From positions 1-64,000 of the forward strand of contig NZ_JABFHG010000003.1 of NCBI RefSeq assembly GCF_013112485.1: a stretch of DNA of 64,000 bases, read 5' to 3'. The notes below the pieces were generated by a model. That model did not search any database. It was not told the origin of the DNA and saw only the letters and a list, made by a program, of their open reading frames with translations. Each line of letters starts with the position of its first letter. The first letter of the stretch is position 1. Below, piece by piece: positions 23,461 to 33,138 of the stretch. The translations under genes and the position numbers were made by a program. The stretch comes from Roseicella sp. DB1501 (GTDB lineage Bacteria; Pseudomonadota; Alphaproteobacteria; Acetobacterales; Acetobacteraceae).

Positions 23461-23661
23461 TCATCGCAGCTCGGCCAGGCCGAGCATCTGCAGCAGGCCG
23501 GCCATGGCGAGCACGGTGACCGCCAGGCGCAGCGCCATCTCGCCCCACTCGCCGAGCGGCGGGAAGGAGCGGCGTGGCGGCCGACGCTTCGGCCGAGGGG
23601 CTGACCGGGGGGCCGGAGAGGGAAAGGCGGGAATACCGGATGCAAGGCGCCTGGTCGTCAT
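23461..23661 (-). CDS. Small single-pass membrane peptide with a thermometer leader
   Basis: A 66-residue product with no recognised family. The first half is basic and Pro-rich (PRPKRRPPRRSFPP); the second half is one hydrophobic helix (MALRLAVTVLAMAGLLQMLGLAEL), so it is probably a membrane peptide with the basic end in the cytoplasm. ATG 23661 has a GAGGAGG site 8 bases upstream. This site lies in a leader nearly identical in plan and partly in sequence to that of hsp20 (UCGCU motif plus a SD-masking hairpin), with a sigma32-like promoter before it. That shared leader is the main reason to believe the gene is real. It lies directly upstream of hsp20, in the same direction. Confidence 0.6.
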   Translation of the reverse strand: MTTRRLASGIPAFPSPAPRSAPRPKRRPPRRSFPPLGEWGEMALRLAVTVLAMAGLLQMLGLAELR

Positions 23662-23720
23662 GACCACATCCTCCTCGGAGCGACATGGAAGTGACGGTCC
23701 GCCCGGCTATGCCCGGGCGG
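23662..23720 (-). ncRNA. ROSE-like RNA thermometer, second copy
   Basis: On the minus strand CCAUGUC, a bulged G, CUC, a four-base loop and GAGGAUGUGG form a hairpin that covers the ribosome site of the small membrane peptide. The UCGCU element matches the ROSE consensus UYGCU. A second hairpin (CCGCCCG/CGGGCGG, 23699-23720) lies upstream. The stem differs from the hsp20 copy by paired changes (U-G to C-G). Confidence 0.62.
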
Positions 23721-23758
23721 CTCCAGGCCGGGCCGCGACGCGCACCCGGCCGGGCGCG

Positions 23759-23788
23759 AATCTGGGCCGCGCCAACCTTGCCATCAAG
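23759..23788 (-). promoter_or_regulatory. Sigma32-like promoter of the small membrane peptide
   Basis: CTTGATG (23788-23782) and CCCAGATT (23766-23759) on the minus strand, 15 bases apart, resemble a heat-shock promoter. The distance to the start codon is almost the same as for hsp20. Confidence 0.45.
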
Positions 23789-23794
23789 GGGATC

Positions 23795-24778
23795 TCAGCC
23801 GCCCGGCGCCCCCTGGGTGTTGACGTAGAGCGCGTAGAGCGACTGCGCCGCCGCCATGAACAGGCGGTTGCGGTGGCGGCCGCCGAAGCAGACATTGGCG
23901 CAGCGCTCCGGCAGGTGGACATGCCCGATCGGCGTGCCGCCGCGGTCGAGCACGCGGATGCCGTCGTATTCCGGCGTCATGCCCCAGCCGCACCAGAGAT
24001 TGCCGTCGATGTCGACGCGGAAGCCGTCCGGCGTCTCGCCTGGCTTGCAGCCGTAGAAGACCCGCCGCTTGGTCAGCGTCTTCCCGCCCGCGACATCGAA
24101 GGCGAGGATGTTGCGCGGCTCGCTGCGGCTCTCGATGATGTAGAGGATGTTCTCGTCCGGGCTGAAGGCAAGGCCGTTCGGGTGGTCGATGTCGTCGGCC
24201 ACCAGCGAGATCTCGCCGCTCTGGCCGTCGATGCGGTAGACATGGGTGTGCGGCAGCTCGGCCTCCACCTTGAGGCCCTCGTAGAAGGCATAGGTGCCGA
24301 AGGGCGGGTCGGTGAACCAGATGCTGCCATCCGATTTCACCACCACGTCGTTCGGGCTGTTCAGCCGCTTGCCCTGGTAGCTGTCGGCCAGCACGGTGAT
24401 GCTGCCGTCATACTCGAAGCGCACCACGCGCCGCCCCTCATGCTCGCAGGCGATGATGCGCCCCTGGCGGTCGCGGGTATGGCCATTGGCATTGTTGGAG
24501 GGCTTGCGCCAGATGGAGACGGCGCCCGTCTCCTCCTCCCATTTCAGCACCCGGTTGTTCGGGATGTCGGACCAGAGCAGGCAGCGCACGTCGCCGAGCC
24601 AGACCGGCCCTTCTCCCCAGCGGCTGCCGGTCCAGAGCCGCTCCACCGCCGAGAGTGCCAGGTGGTGCTTCTTGAAGGCCGGGTCGAGCGCCTCGATCGA
24701 AGGATCGGGATAGCGCGCGCTGGGCTGCCATTGGGAGGATGTCTGGGGGGGGGCCTGGGTGGGGCTCGGCATCGGCAT
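23795..24778 (-). CDS. SMP-30/gluconolactonase-family protein (cytosolic paralogue)
   Basis: A 327-residue six-bladed beta-propeller of the SMP-30/gluconolactonase/LRE family. Members open sugar lactones or related esters with a divalent metal. Key motifs are EGPVWLGD (metal Glu), NSPNDVVVKSDGSIWFTDPPFG (Asn and Asp), and HPNGLAFSPDENILYI. There is no signal peptide, unlike the tandem paralogue at 24841. The two are strongly similar over their whole length, so they are a duplication. Two in-frame ATGs lie at 24778 and 24772. It lies 62 bases downstream of its paralogue, on the same strand. Confidence 0.87.
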   Translation of the reverse strand: MPMPSPTQAPPQTSSQWQPSARYPDPSIEALDPAFKKHHLALSAVERLWTGSRWGEGPVWLGDVRCLLWSDIPNNRVLKWEEETGAVSIWRKPSNNANGHTRDRQGRIIACEHEGRRVVRFEYDGSITVLADSYQGKRLNSPNDVVVKSDGSIWFTDPPFGTYAFYEGLKVEAELPHTHVYRIDGQSGEISLVADDIDHPNGLAFSPDENILYIIESRSEPRNILAFDVAGGKTLTKRRVFYGCKPGETPDGFRVDIDGNLWCGWGMTPEYDGIRVLDRGGTPIGHVHLPERCANVCFGGRHRNRLFMAAAQSLYALYVNTQGAPGG

Positions 24779-24840
24779 TTCCTCTCCGTGTCTCCGCCGA
24801 TCCTGCCGGGCTGGCGCGGCGGGTCAAGCGCGCGCGGCAC

Positions 24841-25845
24841 TCATGCCGCCCCGGTGGCGCCGACATAGAGGCTGTAGACCGCCCGCCCCGTCAGCATGAA
24901 CAACCGGTTCCGCTTGCGGCCGCCGAAGGCGAGGTTGGGGCAGCGGTCGGGCAGCGCGATGAAGCCGATCGGCTTGCCTTCCGGATCCAGCACCCGCACC
25001 CCGTCCAGCCCCTCGCCGGTGCCCCAGCCGCACCAGAGATTGCCGTCGGTATCGACGCGGAACCCGTCCGGCGCCTCGCCCGGCTTGCACTGGTGGAAGA
25101 CGCGGCCCCGGGCGAGCTTCGTGCCGTTCTCCACCACGTCGAAGACGTGGATGACGCGCGGGGCGACGCCGCTCTCGACGATGTAGAGCCGGCTTTCATC
25201 CGGGCTGAAGGCGAGCCCGTTCGGGCGGTTGATGTCGCCCGTTACCACGCTGACCGCGCCGCTCTGGCCGTCGATGCGATAGACATTGGTCGGCAGCTCT
25301 GGTGTCGCGCGGTCGCCCTCGTACTCACCGAGGATGCCGAAGGGTGGGTCGGTGAACCAGATGCTGCCATCCGACTTCACCACCACGTCGTTCGGGCTGT
25401 TCAGCCGCTTGCCCTGGTAGCTGTCGCAGAGCGTGATCACGCGCCCGTCCCATTCGGTGCGGGAGACGCGGCGGCCGGCATGCTCGCAGGTGACGAGGCG
25501 GCCCTGCCGGTCGCGCGTATTGCCGTTCGACTGGCCGGAGGGCTTGCGGAACTCGTCCACCCGGCCGGTGGTCTCGCTCCAGCGCAGCATGCGGTTGTTG
25601 GGGATGTCGCTCCAGATGAGGCTGCGCGCATCGCCGAACCAGACCGGCCCCTCGTTCCAGCGCGAATCCCCGGCCCAGATCTGTTCCACCGCCGCGTTGA
25701 ACAGCCGGTAGCGGGCGAAGGCGGGATCGAGATCCTGGATCCGCGGGTCGGGATAGCGCTCGGCGGGCTGCCAGGCGGCGAAGGCGGGCGCGGCGGCAAG
25801 CGCCCCAACCCCGGCCAGCAGGCCGCGACGGGTTGTCGGATGCAT
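24841..25845 (-). CDS. SMP-30/gluconolactonase-family protein (exported paralogue)
   Basis: A 334-residue beta-propeller with the same motifs as its neighbour (EGPVWFGD, NSPNDVVVKSDGSIWFTD, RPNGLAFSPDESRLYI). Here an N-terminal signal is present: TTRRGLLAGVGALAAAPAFAA, with twin Arg, probably a Tat signal, so this copy should act in the periplasm. ATG 25845 is preferred over 25851 because GGAGG then lies 7 bases upstream. The pair could hydrolyse a lactone both outside and inside the cell. The substrate is not shown by the sequence. It is divergent from the acyl-CoA dehydrogenase gene. Confidence 0.87.
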   Translation of the reverse strand: MHPTTRRGLLAGVGALAAAPAFAAWQPAERYPDPRIQDLDPAFARYRLFNAAVEQIWAGDSRWNEGPVWFGDARSLIWSDIPNNRMLRWSETTGRVDEFRKPSGQSNGNTRDRQGRLVTCEHAGRRVSRTEWDGRVITLCDSYQGKRLNSPNDVVVKSDGSIWFTDPPFGILGEYEGDRATPELPTNVYRIDGQSGAVSVVTGDINRPNGLAFSPDESRLYIVESGVAPRVIHVFDVVENGTKLARGRVFHQCKPGEAPDGFRVDTDGNLWCGWGTGEGLDGVRVLDPEGKPIGFIALPDRCPNLAFGGRKRNRLFMLTGRAVYSLYVGATGAA

Positions 25846-25909
25846 TGGCATTCCTCCCCAAGGCCCGCCTCAGGCGCTACCCTGCCGGGCCTCGGGGAGG
25901 ATACCGGCC

Positions 25910-27604
25910 ATGCACATCCGCGCAACAGAACCGCCCACCGCGGCCCCCTCGGGGGCCGAGGCCGTGCCGGACAGCCGCGGGCTCAACCTCTACCGCGCCG
26001 ATCCCTGGGCGGCGCCGCTCTTCGGCCTCTACCTGCCGCCCGACCTCTTCGCGCATCTCGCGCCGCATCTCGACCGCATGGGCGCGCTCGCCGGCGGCCG
26101 GCTCGACGAGTTCGCCGGCATCGCCGACCGCAACCCGCCGGTGCTGCGCCATCGCACCCGCCGCGGCGAGGATGCGCAATCCATCGACTACCATCCGGCC
26201 TACCGCGCGCTGGAGCAGGTGGCCTTCGGCGAGTACGGGCTGGCCGCCATGTCGCACCGGGGCGGCGTGCTCGGCTGGCCCGATCCGATGCCGCCGGCCG
26301 CCAAATACGCGCTCACCTACCTGTTCGTGCAGGCGGAATTCGGCCTCTGCTGCCCGCTCTCGATGACCGATGCGCTGGCCCGCACGCTGCGCCGCTTCGG
26401 CGATCCGGCGCTGGTCGCGCGCTACCTGCCGGCGCTGACCGAGACCGACCTGGACGCGCTGCGCCAGGGCGCGATGTTCATGACCGAGCAGGGCGCCGGC
26501 TCGGACATCTCGGCGACCGCCGTGCTGGCGGAGGAGGCCGAGGACGGCACCTGGCGCCTGACCGGCGACAAGTGGTTCTGCAGCAATGCCGATGCCGGCA
26601 TGGCGCTGGTGCTGGCGCGCCGCCGGGGCGGGCCGGCCGGGCTGCGCGGCGTCTCGCTCTTCCTGCTGCCGCGCGAGCGGCCCGATGGCAGCCCCAACGC
26701 CTACCGGATCGTACGGCTGAAGGACAAGCTCGGCACGAAGAGCATGGCCTCGGGCGAGGTGCGGCTGGAGGGCGCGACCGCCTTTCTGGTCGGCAATCCG
26801 GAGGCCGGCTTCAAGCAGATGGCCGATATGGTCAACGCTTCGCGCCTCTCGAACGGCATGCGCGCCGCCGGGCTGATGCGTCGGGCGGTGACGGAGGCGA
26901 TGTTCGTCGCCCGCCACCGCATCGCCTTCGGCAAGCGGCTGGTCGAGATGCCGCTGATGCGCCGCCAGCTCCTCAAGCTGGTCCTGCCGATGGAGCAGGC
27001 CCGCAGCATGGTCTTCCAGGCGGCCGAGGCGCTGCGGCGTAGCGATGCCGGGGAGGAGGGCGCCTTTGCGCTGCTCCGCATCCTGACGCCGCTGCTGAAA
27101 TTCCGCGCCTGCCGCGACGCCCGCAAGGTGACGGGCGACGCCATGGAGGTCCGCGGCGGCTGCGGCTACATCGAGGAATGGCCCGACTCGCGGCTTCTGC
27201 GCGACAGCCATCTCGGCAGCATCTGGGAGGGGACGAGCAACATCGTCGCGCTCGACGTGCTGCGGGCGGCGCAGCGCGAGGGTTCGCTGCCGGTGCTGCG
27301 GGCGCATGTCGCGACCCTGCTCGGCAACGGCGCGCGGCTGCCGGAGGCGCTGCCGCTGCTGGACCGTGCCGCCGCCCTCGCCATGCGGGCGCAGGAGAAC
27401 CCAGCCCTGGCGCGGCAGGCGGCGAGCGCGCTCTATCACCTGACCAGCGCCGCGGCGATGGCCTGGGAGGCGGCGCGGCTCGAGGATGCGGAGCGGCTCG
27501 ATCTGGCGCGGCTGGTGATCCGGCATCGCGTGCTGCCGCGCGACCCGCTGGCCGAGGCGGACGAGCCGGTGCCGGAGGCGCTGCTGGCCAAGATCCTCGC
27601 CTGA
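25910..27604 (+). CDS. AidB-like acyl-CoA dehydrogenase
   Basis: A 564-residue FAD-dependent acyl-CoA dehydrogenase of the AidB branch (most other ACADs have about 380 residues). Family features are AEFGLCCPLSMTDALARTLRRFG, MTEQGAGSDISAT (FAD and substrate loop), RLTGDKWFCSNADA, KLGTKSMASGEVRLEGA, and the AidB-like end GGCGYIEEWPDSRLLRDSH, GSIWEGTSNIVALDVLRA. E. coli AidB is linked to protection from alkylation and has weak isovaleryl-CoA activity. Other members may be true dehydrogenases, and I cannot tell which applies. A TetR regulator follows after 5 bases, probably in the same transcript. Confidence 0.87.
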   Translation: MHIRATEPPTAAPSGAEAVPDSRGLNLYRADPWAAPLFGLYLPPDLFAHLAPHLDRMGALAGGRLDEFAGIADRNPPVLRHRTRRGEDAQSIDYHPAYRALEQVAFGEYGLAAMSHRGGVLGWPDPMPPAAKYALTYLFVQAEFGLCCPLSMTDALARTLRRFGDPALVARYLPALTETDLDALRQGAMFMTEQGAGSDISATAVLAEEAEDGTWRLTGDKWFCSNADAGMALVLARRRGGPAGLRGVSLFLLPRERPDGSPNAYRIVRLKDKLGTKSMASGEVRLEGATAFLVGNPEAGFKQMADMVNASRLSNGMRAAGLMRRAVTEAMFVARHRIAFGKRLVEMPLMRRQLLKLVLPMEQARSMVFQAAEALRRSDAGEEGAFALLRILTPLLKFRACRDARKVTGDAMEVRGGCGYIEEWPDSRLLRDSHLGSIWEGTSNIVALDVLRAAQREGSLPVLRAHVATLLGNGARLPEALPLLDRAAALAMRAQENPALARQAASALYHLTSAAAMAWEAARLEDAERLDLARLVIRHRVLPRDPLAEADEPVPEALLAKILA

Positions 27605-27609
27605 CGCCG

Positions 27610-28239
27610 ATGGACGGGACCGCCCTCTCGCCGCGCGCGGCGGCGACGCGCCGGCGCATCCTCGAGGCGGCGACCGCGGAATTCGCCGCCAAGGGCCTCG
27701 CCGGCGCGCGGGTGGACGAGATCGCGGCCCGCGCCGGCGCCAACAAGCGCATGATCTACGCCTATTTCGGCAGCAAGGAGGAGCTCTGGCTGGCGGTGCT
27801 GGAGAGCGCCTATGCCGCCAAGCGCACGGAGGAGCGGGCGCTCGAGGTGGAGGCGCTGCCGCCGGCCGAGGCCATGCGCCGCCTCGTCGCCTTCAACCTG
27901 CACTACACAGCGGCGCATCCGGAATTCGTCGCGCTGCTGAACCAGGAGAACATCCACCAGGCCGCCTATCTCCGCCGCAGCGGCCAGGTGCCGGCGCTCT
28001 ACTCGCCGCTGCTCGAGCAGCTCCGCGCCGTGCTCGCGCGCGGCGAGGCGGCGGGCGTCTTCCGTACTGGCGTCGATCCGGTGCAGCTCTACATCACCAT
28101 CGTCTCGCTCGGGCATTTCTACCTGGCGAACCGGCACACCCTCTCCACGATCTTCGGCAGCGACCTCGGCGCGGCGCCCGCCCTGTGGGCGCGCGAGGCG
28201 CATTGCGTGGAGGTGGTGCTCGGCTATCTGCGGCCCTGA
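27610..28239 (+). CDS. TetR/AcrR-family transcriptional regulator
   Basis: A 209-residue regulator. The N-terminal helix-turn-helix is standard: AATRRRILEAATAEFAAKGL, ARVDEIAARAGANKRMIYAYFGSKEELW. The C-terminal ligand domain resembles the RutR/YsiA-type TetR_C (FNLHYTAAHPEFVALLNQENIHQAAYLRRS). It is co-directional with and 5 bases after the acyl-CoA dehydrogenase gene, so it likely controls that gene and perhaps the divergent SMP-30 pair. No clear operator was found in the 25846-25909 gap. Confidence 0.88.
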   Translation: MDGTALSPRAAATRRRILEAATAEFAAKGLAGARVDEIAARAGANKRMIYAYFGSKEELWLAVLESAYAAKRTEERALEVEALPPAEAMRRLVAFNLHYTAAHPEFVALLNQENIHQAAYLRRSGQVPALYSPLLEQLRAVLARGEAAGVFRTGVDPVQLYITIVSLGHFYLANRHTLSTIFGSDLGAAPALWAREAHCVEVVLGYLRP

Positions 28240-28270
28240 TGCCTACGGCCTATACTGACGCCCTCAACGG

Positions 28271-28380
28271 CCGGGCGCGAACCTCCGTTCGCTTGGCTTC
28301 GCCGCGTCGCGCCGTCAGGCGCGCCGAAAGGCGCGACTGGCGGGCCCCATCCGGGGCCTCGGGCCGGTCAGTGACCGGCC
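28271..28380. repeat. Hairpin-rich intergenic repeat, copy 1
   Basis: Between the convergent TetR and oxidase subunit IV genes. It holds a chain of hairpins: GCGAAC/GTTCGC (28277-28292), CGCGCC/GGCGCG (28320-28335) and GGCCGGTC/GACCGGCC (28362-28380). The first is followed by CTTGGCTTCGCCGC, which recurs at 53683-53747. The last hairpin is a likely terminator for both genes. Confidence 0.6.
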
Positions 28381-28388
28381 TGCCAACA

Positions 28389-28763
28389 TCAAAATGCGCG
28401 CCGGCCCATCGCCGGCAGGTCCGGGCCGCTGCGCGGCAGCACGGTCCCGGCCTGGGTCGGCGCCGCGCGGGTCAGCACGTCGGCGAAGGTCAGGATCAGC
28501 ATGAAGGCGACGAAGAGCAGGGAGGCGAAGGCGGTCAGCCGCAGCAGCGGGTCCGGCTTGCGGAGCTGCATGAACAGCAGCACGACCAGCAGCGCCTTCG
28601 CCACGGCGATGCCGAGCGCGACGACGAGGCTGAAGCGACCGAGTGGGGCATAGGCGAGCGCGAGGGTGGCGCCGAGCAGCGCCAGCAGCGCCGCCCAGAC
28701 CGGCAGCAACCGGCGCCAGATCGCCATGGCCCCGGCCGGGGCGGCCTCGCCGAGCCCGGTCAC
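28389..28763 (-). CDS. Cytochrome c oxidase subunit IV (small membrane subunit)
   Basis: A 124-residue protein with three membrane helices ([67 protein letters not shown]). The helix with LxVxxxIAxxKALLVxxxFM-type spacing is typical of prokaryotic subunit IV (CyoD/CtaF), which stabilises the oxidase. The start is GTG 28763, overlapping the subunit III stop by 4 bases. It is the last gene of the respiratory operon that begins at actA. The C-terminal tail carries several Pro/Gly residues and has no recognised motif. Confidence 0.82.
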   Translation of the reverse strand: MTGLGEAAPAGAMAIWRRLLPVWAALLALLGATLALAYAPLGRFSLVVALGIAVAKALLVVLLFMQLRKPDPLLRLTAFASLLFVAFMLILTFADVLTRAAPTQAGTVLPRSGPDLPAMGRRAF

Positions 28764-29397
28764 GACCGTCCCGCGAGGTAGAGCAGCGGATAGAGGAAGA
28801 TCCAGACGATATCCACGAAATGCCAGTACAGCCCGGCCGCCTCGAAGGCCGGGCTGCGCAGCGGCCGGCGGCGGCGCCAGGCCTGCCAGAGCAGCGTGCC
28901 GGTGACGCCGAGCCCGATGCTCATATGCAGGGCGTGCACCCCGGTCAGCAGCCAGTAGAAGGCGAAGAAGACCTGCGCCGCCGCGGCCTCCAACGCGAAG
29001 CCGGGACCGGGGACGAGATGCTTCTCGATATCCTCGCGGTACTCGAAGCCCTTGACGACGAGGAAGGCGAGGCCGAAGGCGATGGTCGCGGCGAGGCAGG
29101 CCAGCGTCAGCCGCCGCAGCCCGGCCCGCGCGCCCTCGGCCGCCGCCGCCATGGTCAGGCTGCTGGTCAGCAGGATGGCGGTGTTGAGGGTGCCGTAGAC
29201 CACATTGGTCTCCCGCGCCGCGGCGGCGAAATCCTCGCTCCAGAGCGTGCGGTACACCGCATAGCCGGTCAGCGCGCAGGCGAAGAACATCACCTCGCTG
29301 CCGAGGAAGACCCAGAGCCCGAAGCCGGCCGCCTCCCGCTGCCGCCGCAGGCTGCGCCAGGGCTTGCGCAGCGCGGCGCCCGGCATGGCGGCGTCGC

Positions 29398-29401
<4 letters not shown>
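28760..29401 (-). CDS. ctaE: Cytochrome c oxidase subunit III
   Basis: A 213-residue membrane protein of the heme-copper oxidase subunit III family. The conserved stretch [24 protein letters not shown] marks its start. Later come [35 protein letters not shown] and the C-terminal [21 protein letters not shown]. It has five helices, the short form found in bacterial caa3 and related oxidases. ATG 29401 overlaps the end of subunit I by 4 bases. It supports proton uptake and stability of subunit I and carries no metal itself. Confidence 0.92.
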
Positions 29402-31076
<1,675 letters not shown>

Positions 31077-31080
<4 letters not shown>

Positions 31081-32015
31081 CGCGCCGCCTCCCCAAGGGA
31101 TTGGATATAGGCGACCAGGCGCTGCAGGTCGGCCTCGTCCACCACCCCCTCGAAGGAGGGCATGATCGGCTCGTAGCCCGCCACCACCGCGCGCTTCGGC
31201 TGCAGGATGGAATCCCGCAGATAGGCCGCATCCGCCTGCACCCGGCTGCCATCGGCGAGCGGCACGCTGCGGCCGTAGAGGCCTTCCAGCCGCGGCGCAT
31301 GCACCGCCGCCGAGGGCGCGTGGCAGCCGGCGCAGCCGAGGGCGGTGAAGAGCGCGGCGCCCTCCCCTGCCAGGTCCTGCTCCCGCGGCTGGACGGCGGC
31401 CCAGCGGGTATAATCCTCGGGCTCCATTACCGTCACCATGCCGCCCATATGCGAATGCTGGGTGCCGCAAAACTCGGCGCAGAACAGCCGGTAGTCGCCG
31501 GTCCGCGTCGCCCGGAACCACATCTCGGTGAAGCGGCCGGGCAGCACGTCCTGCTTCAGCCGGAAGGCCGGCACGTAGAAGCTGTGGATCACGTCCTGCG
31601 CTGTCATCACCAGCCGCACGGCCTCGCCACGCGGCACATGCAGCGCGTCGATCTCCCGCGCGCCGCCGGGGTGCCGGACCTTCCACATCCACTGCTTGGC
31701 GAGGACATGGATCTCGAGCGCATCCGGCGGCGCCGCATTGCCCCGGAGCGCGAGGGTGCTTGCCCACCAGAACAGGAAGAGGGCGAGGAACAGCGTCCCC
31801 GCCGTCCAGCCGATCTCGACGTCGCGGCGCAGGAATCCGGGCAGCTCGCCGCGCCGGACATGCGAGCCGCGGCGGTAGCGGGCGCCGAAGGCCAGCAGCA
31901 ACCCGCCGACCAGCAGCAGGATGGCGCCGGAAAGGACCAGCAGACCGGCGAAGAGGGTATCGATGCGCGCCGCCTGTTCGGAGGCCGCGACGGGCCAGAG
32001 CGTGAGAGGGTTCAT
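31077..32015 (-). CDS. ctaC: Cytochrome c oxidase subunit II with fused cytochrome c (caa3 type)
   Basis: A 312-residue subunit that takes electrons into the oxidase. Two membrane helices are followed by the CuA domain, whose ligands are in [14 protein letters not shown] (C-x3-C-x3-H-x2-M), with the upstream His in [10 protein letters not shown]. The C-terminal 85 residues form a cytochrome c domain with CAGCH and a distal Met in IMPSFEG. This fusion marks a caa3-type cytochrome c oxidase rather than a quinol oxidase. ATG 32015 overlaps the end of the SCO gene. The likely electron donor is ActE or ActA of the ACIII encoded upstream. Confidence 0.94.
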
Positions 32016-32755
32016 GCCCGACGCTCCTGTCGCCGCAGCAGCCACAACCCGCCGCCGAGAAGCGCGACCGTCGTCGCCCCGCCGAAGGCGAGGGCCACGC
32101 GCAACACCCCGGCACGGCTGGAGGCGATGCCCTGGCACAGCAGCCCGACCCGCTCGACAAGACCCGGCCCCTCCGGTTCCGCCGCCGCCAGCAGCGCGGC
32201 GCGCAACTCCTCGGGCGCCGCGCCGAGCGCCGGCAGCATGGCGGCGAGCCGGCCATCCGCCCGCAGCGCGAAGAGCACGAGGGGATGCACGAAGCCCTCT
32301 CCCTGTCGCAGGGCCTGGTAGCCGAGCGCCGCCTCCGCCCGCGCCAGCGCCGGCGCGTCGCCGGTCAGGAAGCGCGCGCTGCGGGCCAGCGGCGTGTCCT
32401 CGCCCAGCCAGGCGCGCCGCATCGCCGCGGCCTTGGCCGGGCCGTCGCCGGGATCGAGGCCGAGCACCACCAGCCGGTAATCCGCGCCGGGTCGCAGCCC
32501 GGTGCCCGGCAGAGTCGCGGCGGCGAGGCCGAGCGCGGTGCCGCAGAGCGCGGCGCAGTCGTAATCGGCGAAGGCGAAGAGGGCAGGTAGGCCGCCCAGC
32601 GCCGCGCTCAGGGTCAGGCGCCGGCCCGATGCGTCGCGCAGCGGCAGGTCCATCGGTAGGGCGGCACCGGGCGGCGGCGCGGCGGCGGGGGCCTCCGCCC
32701 GCGCGGCCGCGACAGGTGCCAGCGCGGTCAGCGCCAGGAGGCTGCGCCGCCTCAT
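32012..32755 (-). CDS. SCO1/SenC-family copper chaperone
   Basis: A 247-residue protein of the SCO family, which delivers copper to the CuA site of subunit II. It has an N-terminal signal ([15 protein letters not shown]), a thioredoxin-like fold with the C-x3-C motif DCAALCG, and the third ligand His in [13 protein letters not shown]-terminal membrane helix ([21 protein letters not shown]) anchors it. The N-terminal part is shorter than usual. ATG 32755 overlaps the preceding small gene by 4 bases, so it is part of the oxidase operon. Confidence 0.87.
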   Translation of the reverse strand: MRRRSLLALTALAPVAAARAEAPAAAPPPGAALPMDLPLRDASGRRLTLSAALGGLPALFAFADYDCAALCGTALGLAAATLPGTGLRPGADYRLVVLGLDPGDGPAKAAAMRRAWLGEDTPLARSARFLTGDAPALARAEAALGYQALRQGEGFVHPLVLFALRADGRLAAMLPALGAAPEELRAALLAAAEPEGPGLVERVGLLCQGIASSRAGVLRVALAFGGATTVALLGGGLWLLRRQERRA

Positions 32756-33138
32756 CGCCGCGGATCCGGCATCTGCGGCGGATCGAGCGGGTCGAATGCG
32801 GCGGCGCCGCGCGTGGCAAGCAGCGTCATGGCGCGCGCGACCGGAATGCGGACACGGCCGGCCTCGCGGTCCGCCCAGGCATAGCCCTCCAGCCGCGCCC
32901 GCTGCGCCGCCTGGTAGTCCCGCAGTTCGCCGGCCGGGTCGCTCTGCAGCGCCGGCGGCGGGAAGGCGGTGGGCGGCAGCGCGCTCGGACCTGCGATGCC
33001 CATGAAGCGGGCGAAGAGCCAGGCGAGACCGAGCGTGGCCAGCACGAGGCCCAGCGTGCCGAGGCCGATCCCGACCACGATCCAGGAGCGGACATCCCGT
33101 GGCTGGCGCCGCACCCTCGGTGTCGCCTCAGGCGCCAT
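32752..33138 (-). CDS. Small membrane protein between actF and the SCO gene
   Basis: A 128-residue protein with one membrane helix near the N-terminus (SWIVVGIGLGTLGLVLATLGLAWLFARF), then a soluble stretch: DPAGELRDYQAAQRARLEGYAWADREAGRVRIPVARAMTLLATRG. This soluble motif (a tyrosine- and Arg-rich YxW.DRExGxVRIPxxxAM pattern) is seen in proteins encoded in ACIII-oxidase clusters, where its job is unknown. It overlaps actF by 11 bases and the SCO gene by 4. A structural or assembly role in the ACIII-caa3 supercomplex is a guess from position. Confidence 0.75.
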   Translation of the reverse strand: MAPEATPRVRRQPRDVRSWIVVGIGLGTLGLVLATLGLAWLFARFMGIAGPSALPPTAFPPPALQSDPAGELRDYQAAQRARLEGYAWADREAGRVRIPVARAMTLLATRGAAAFDPLDPPQMPDPRR

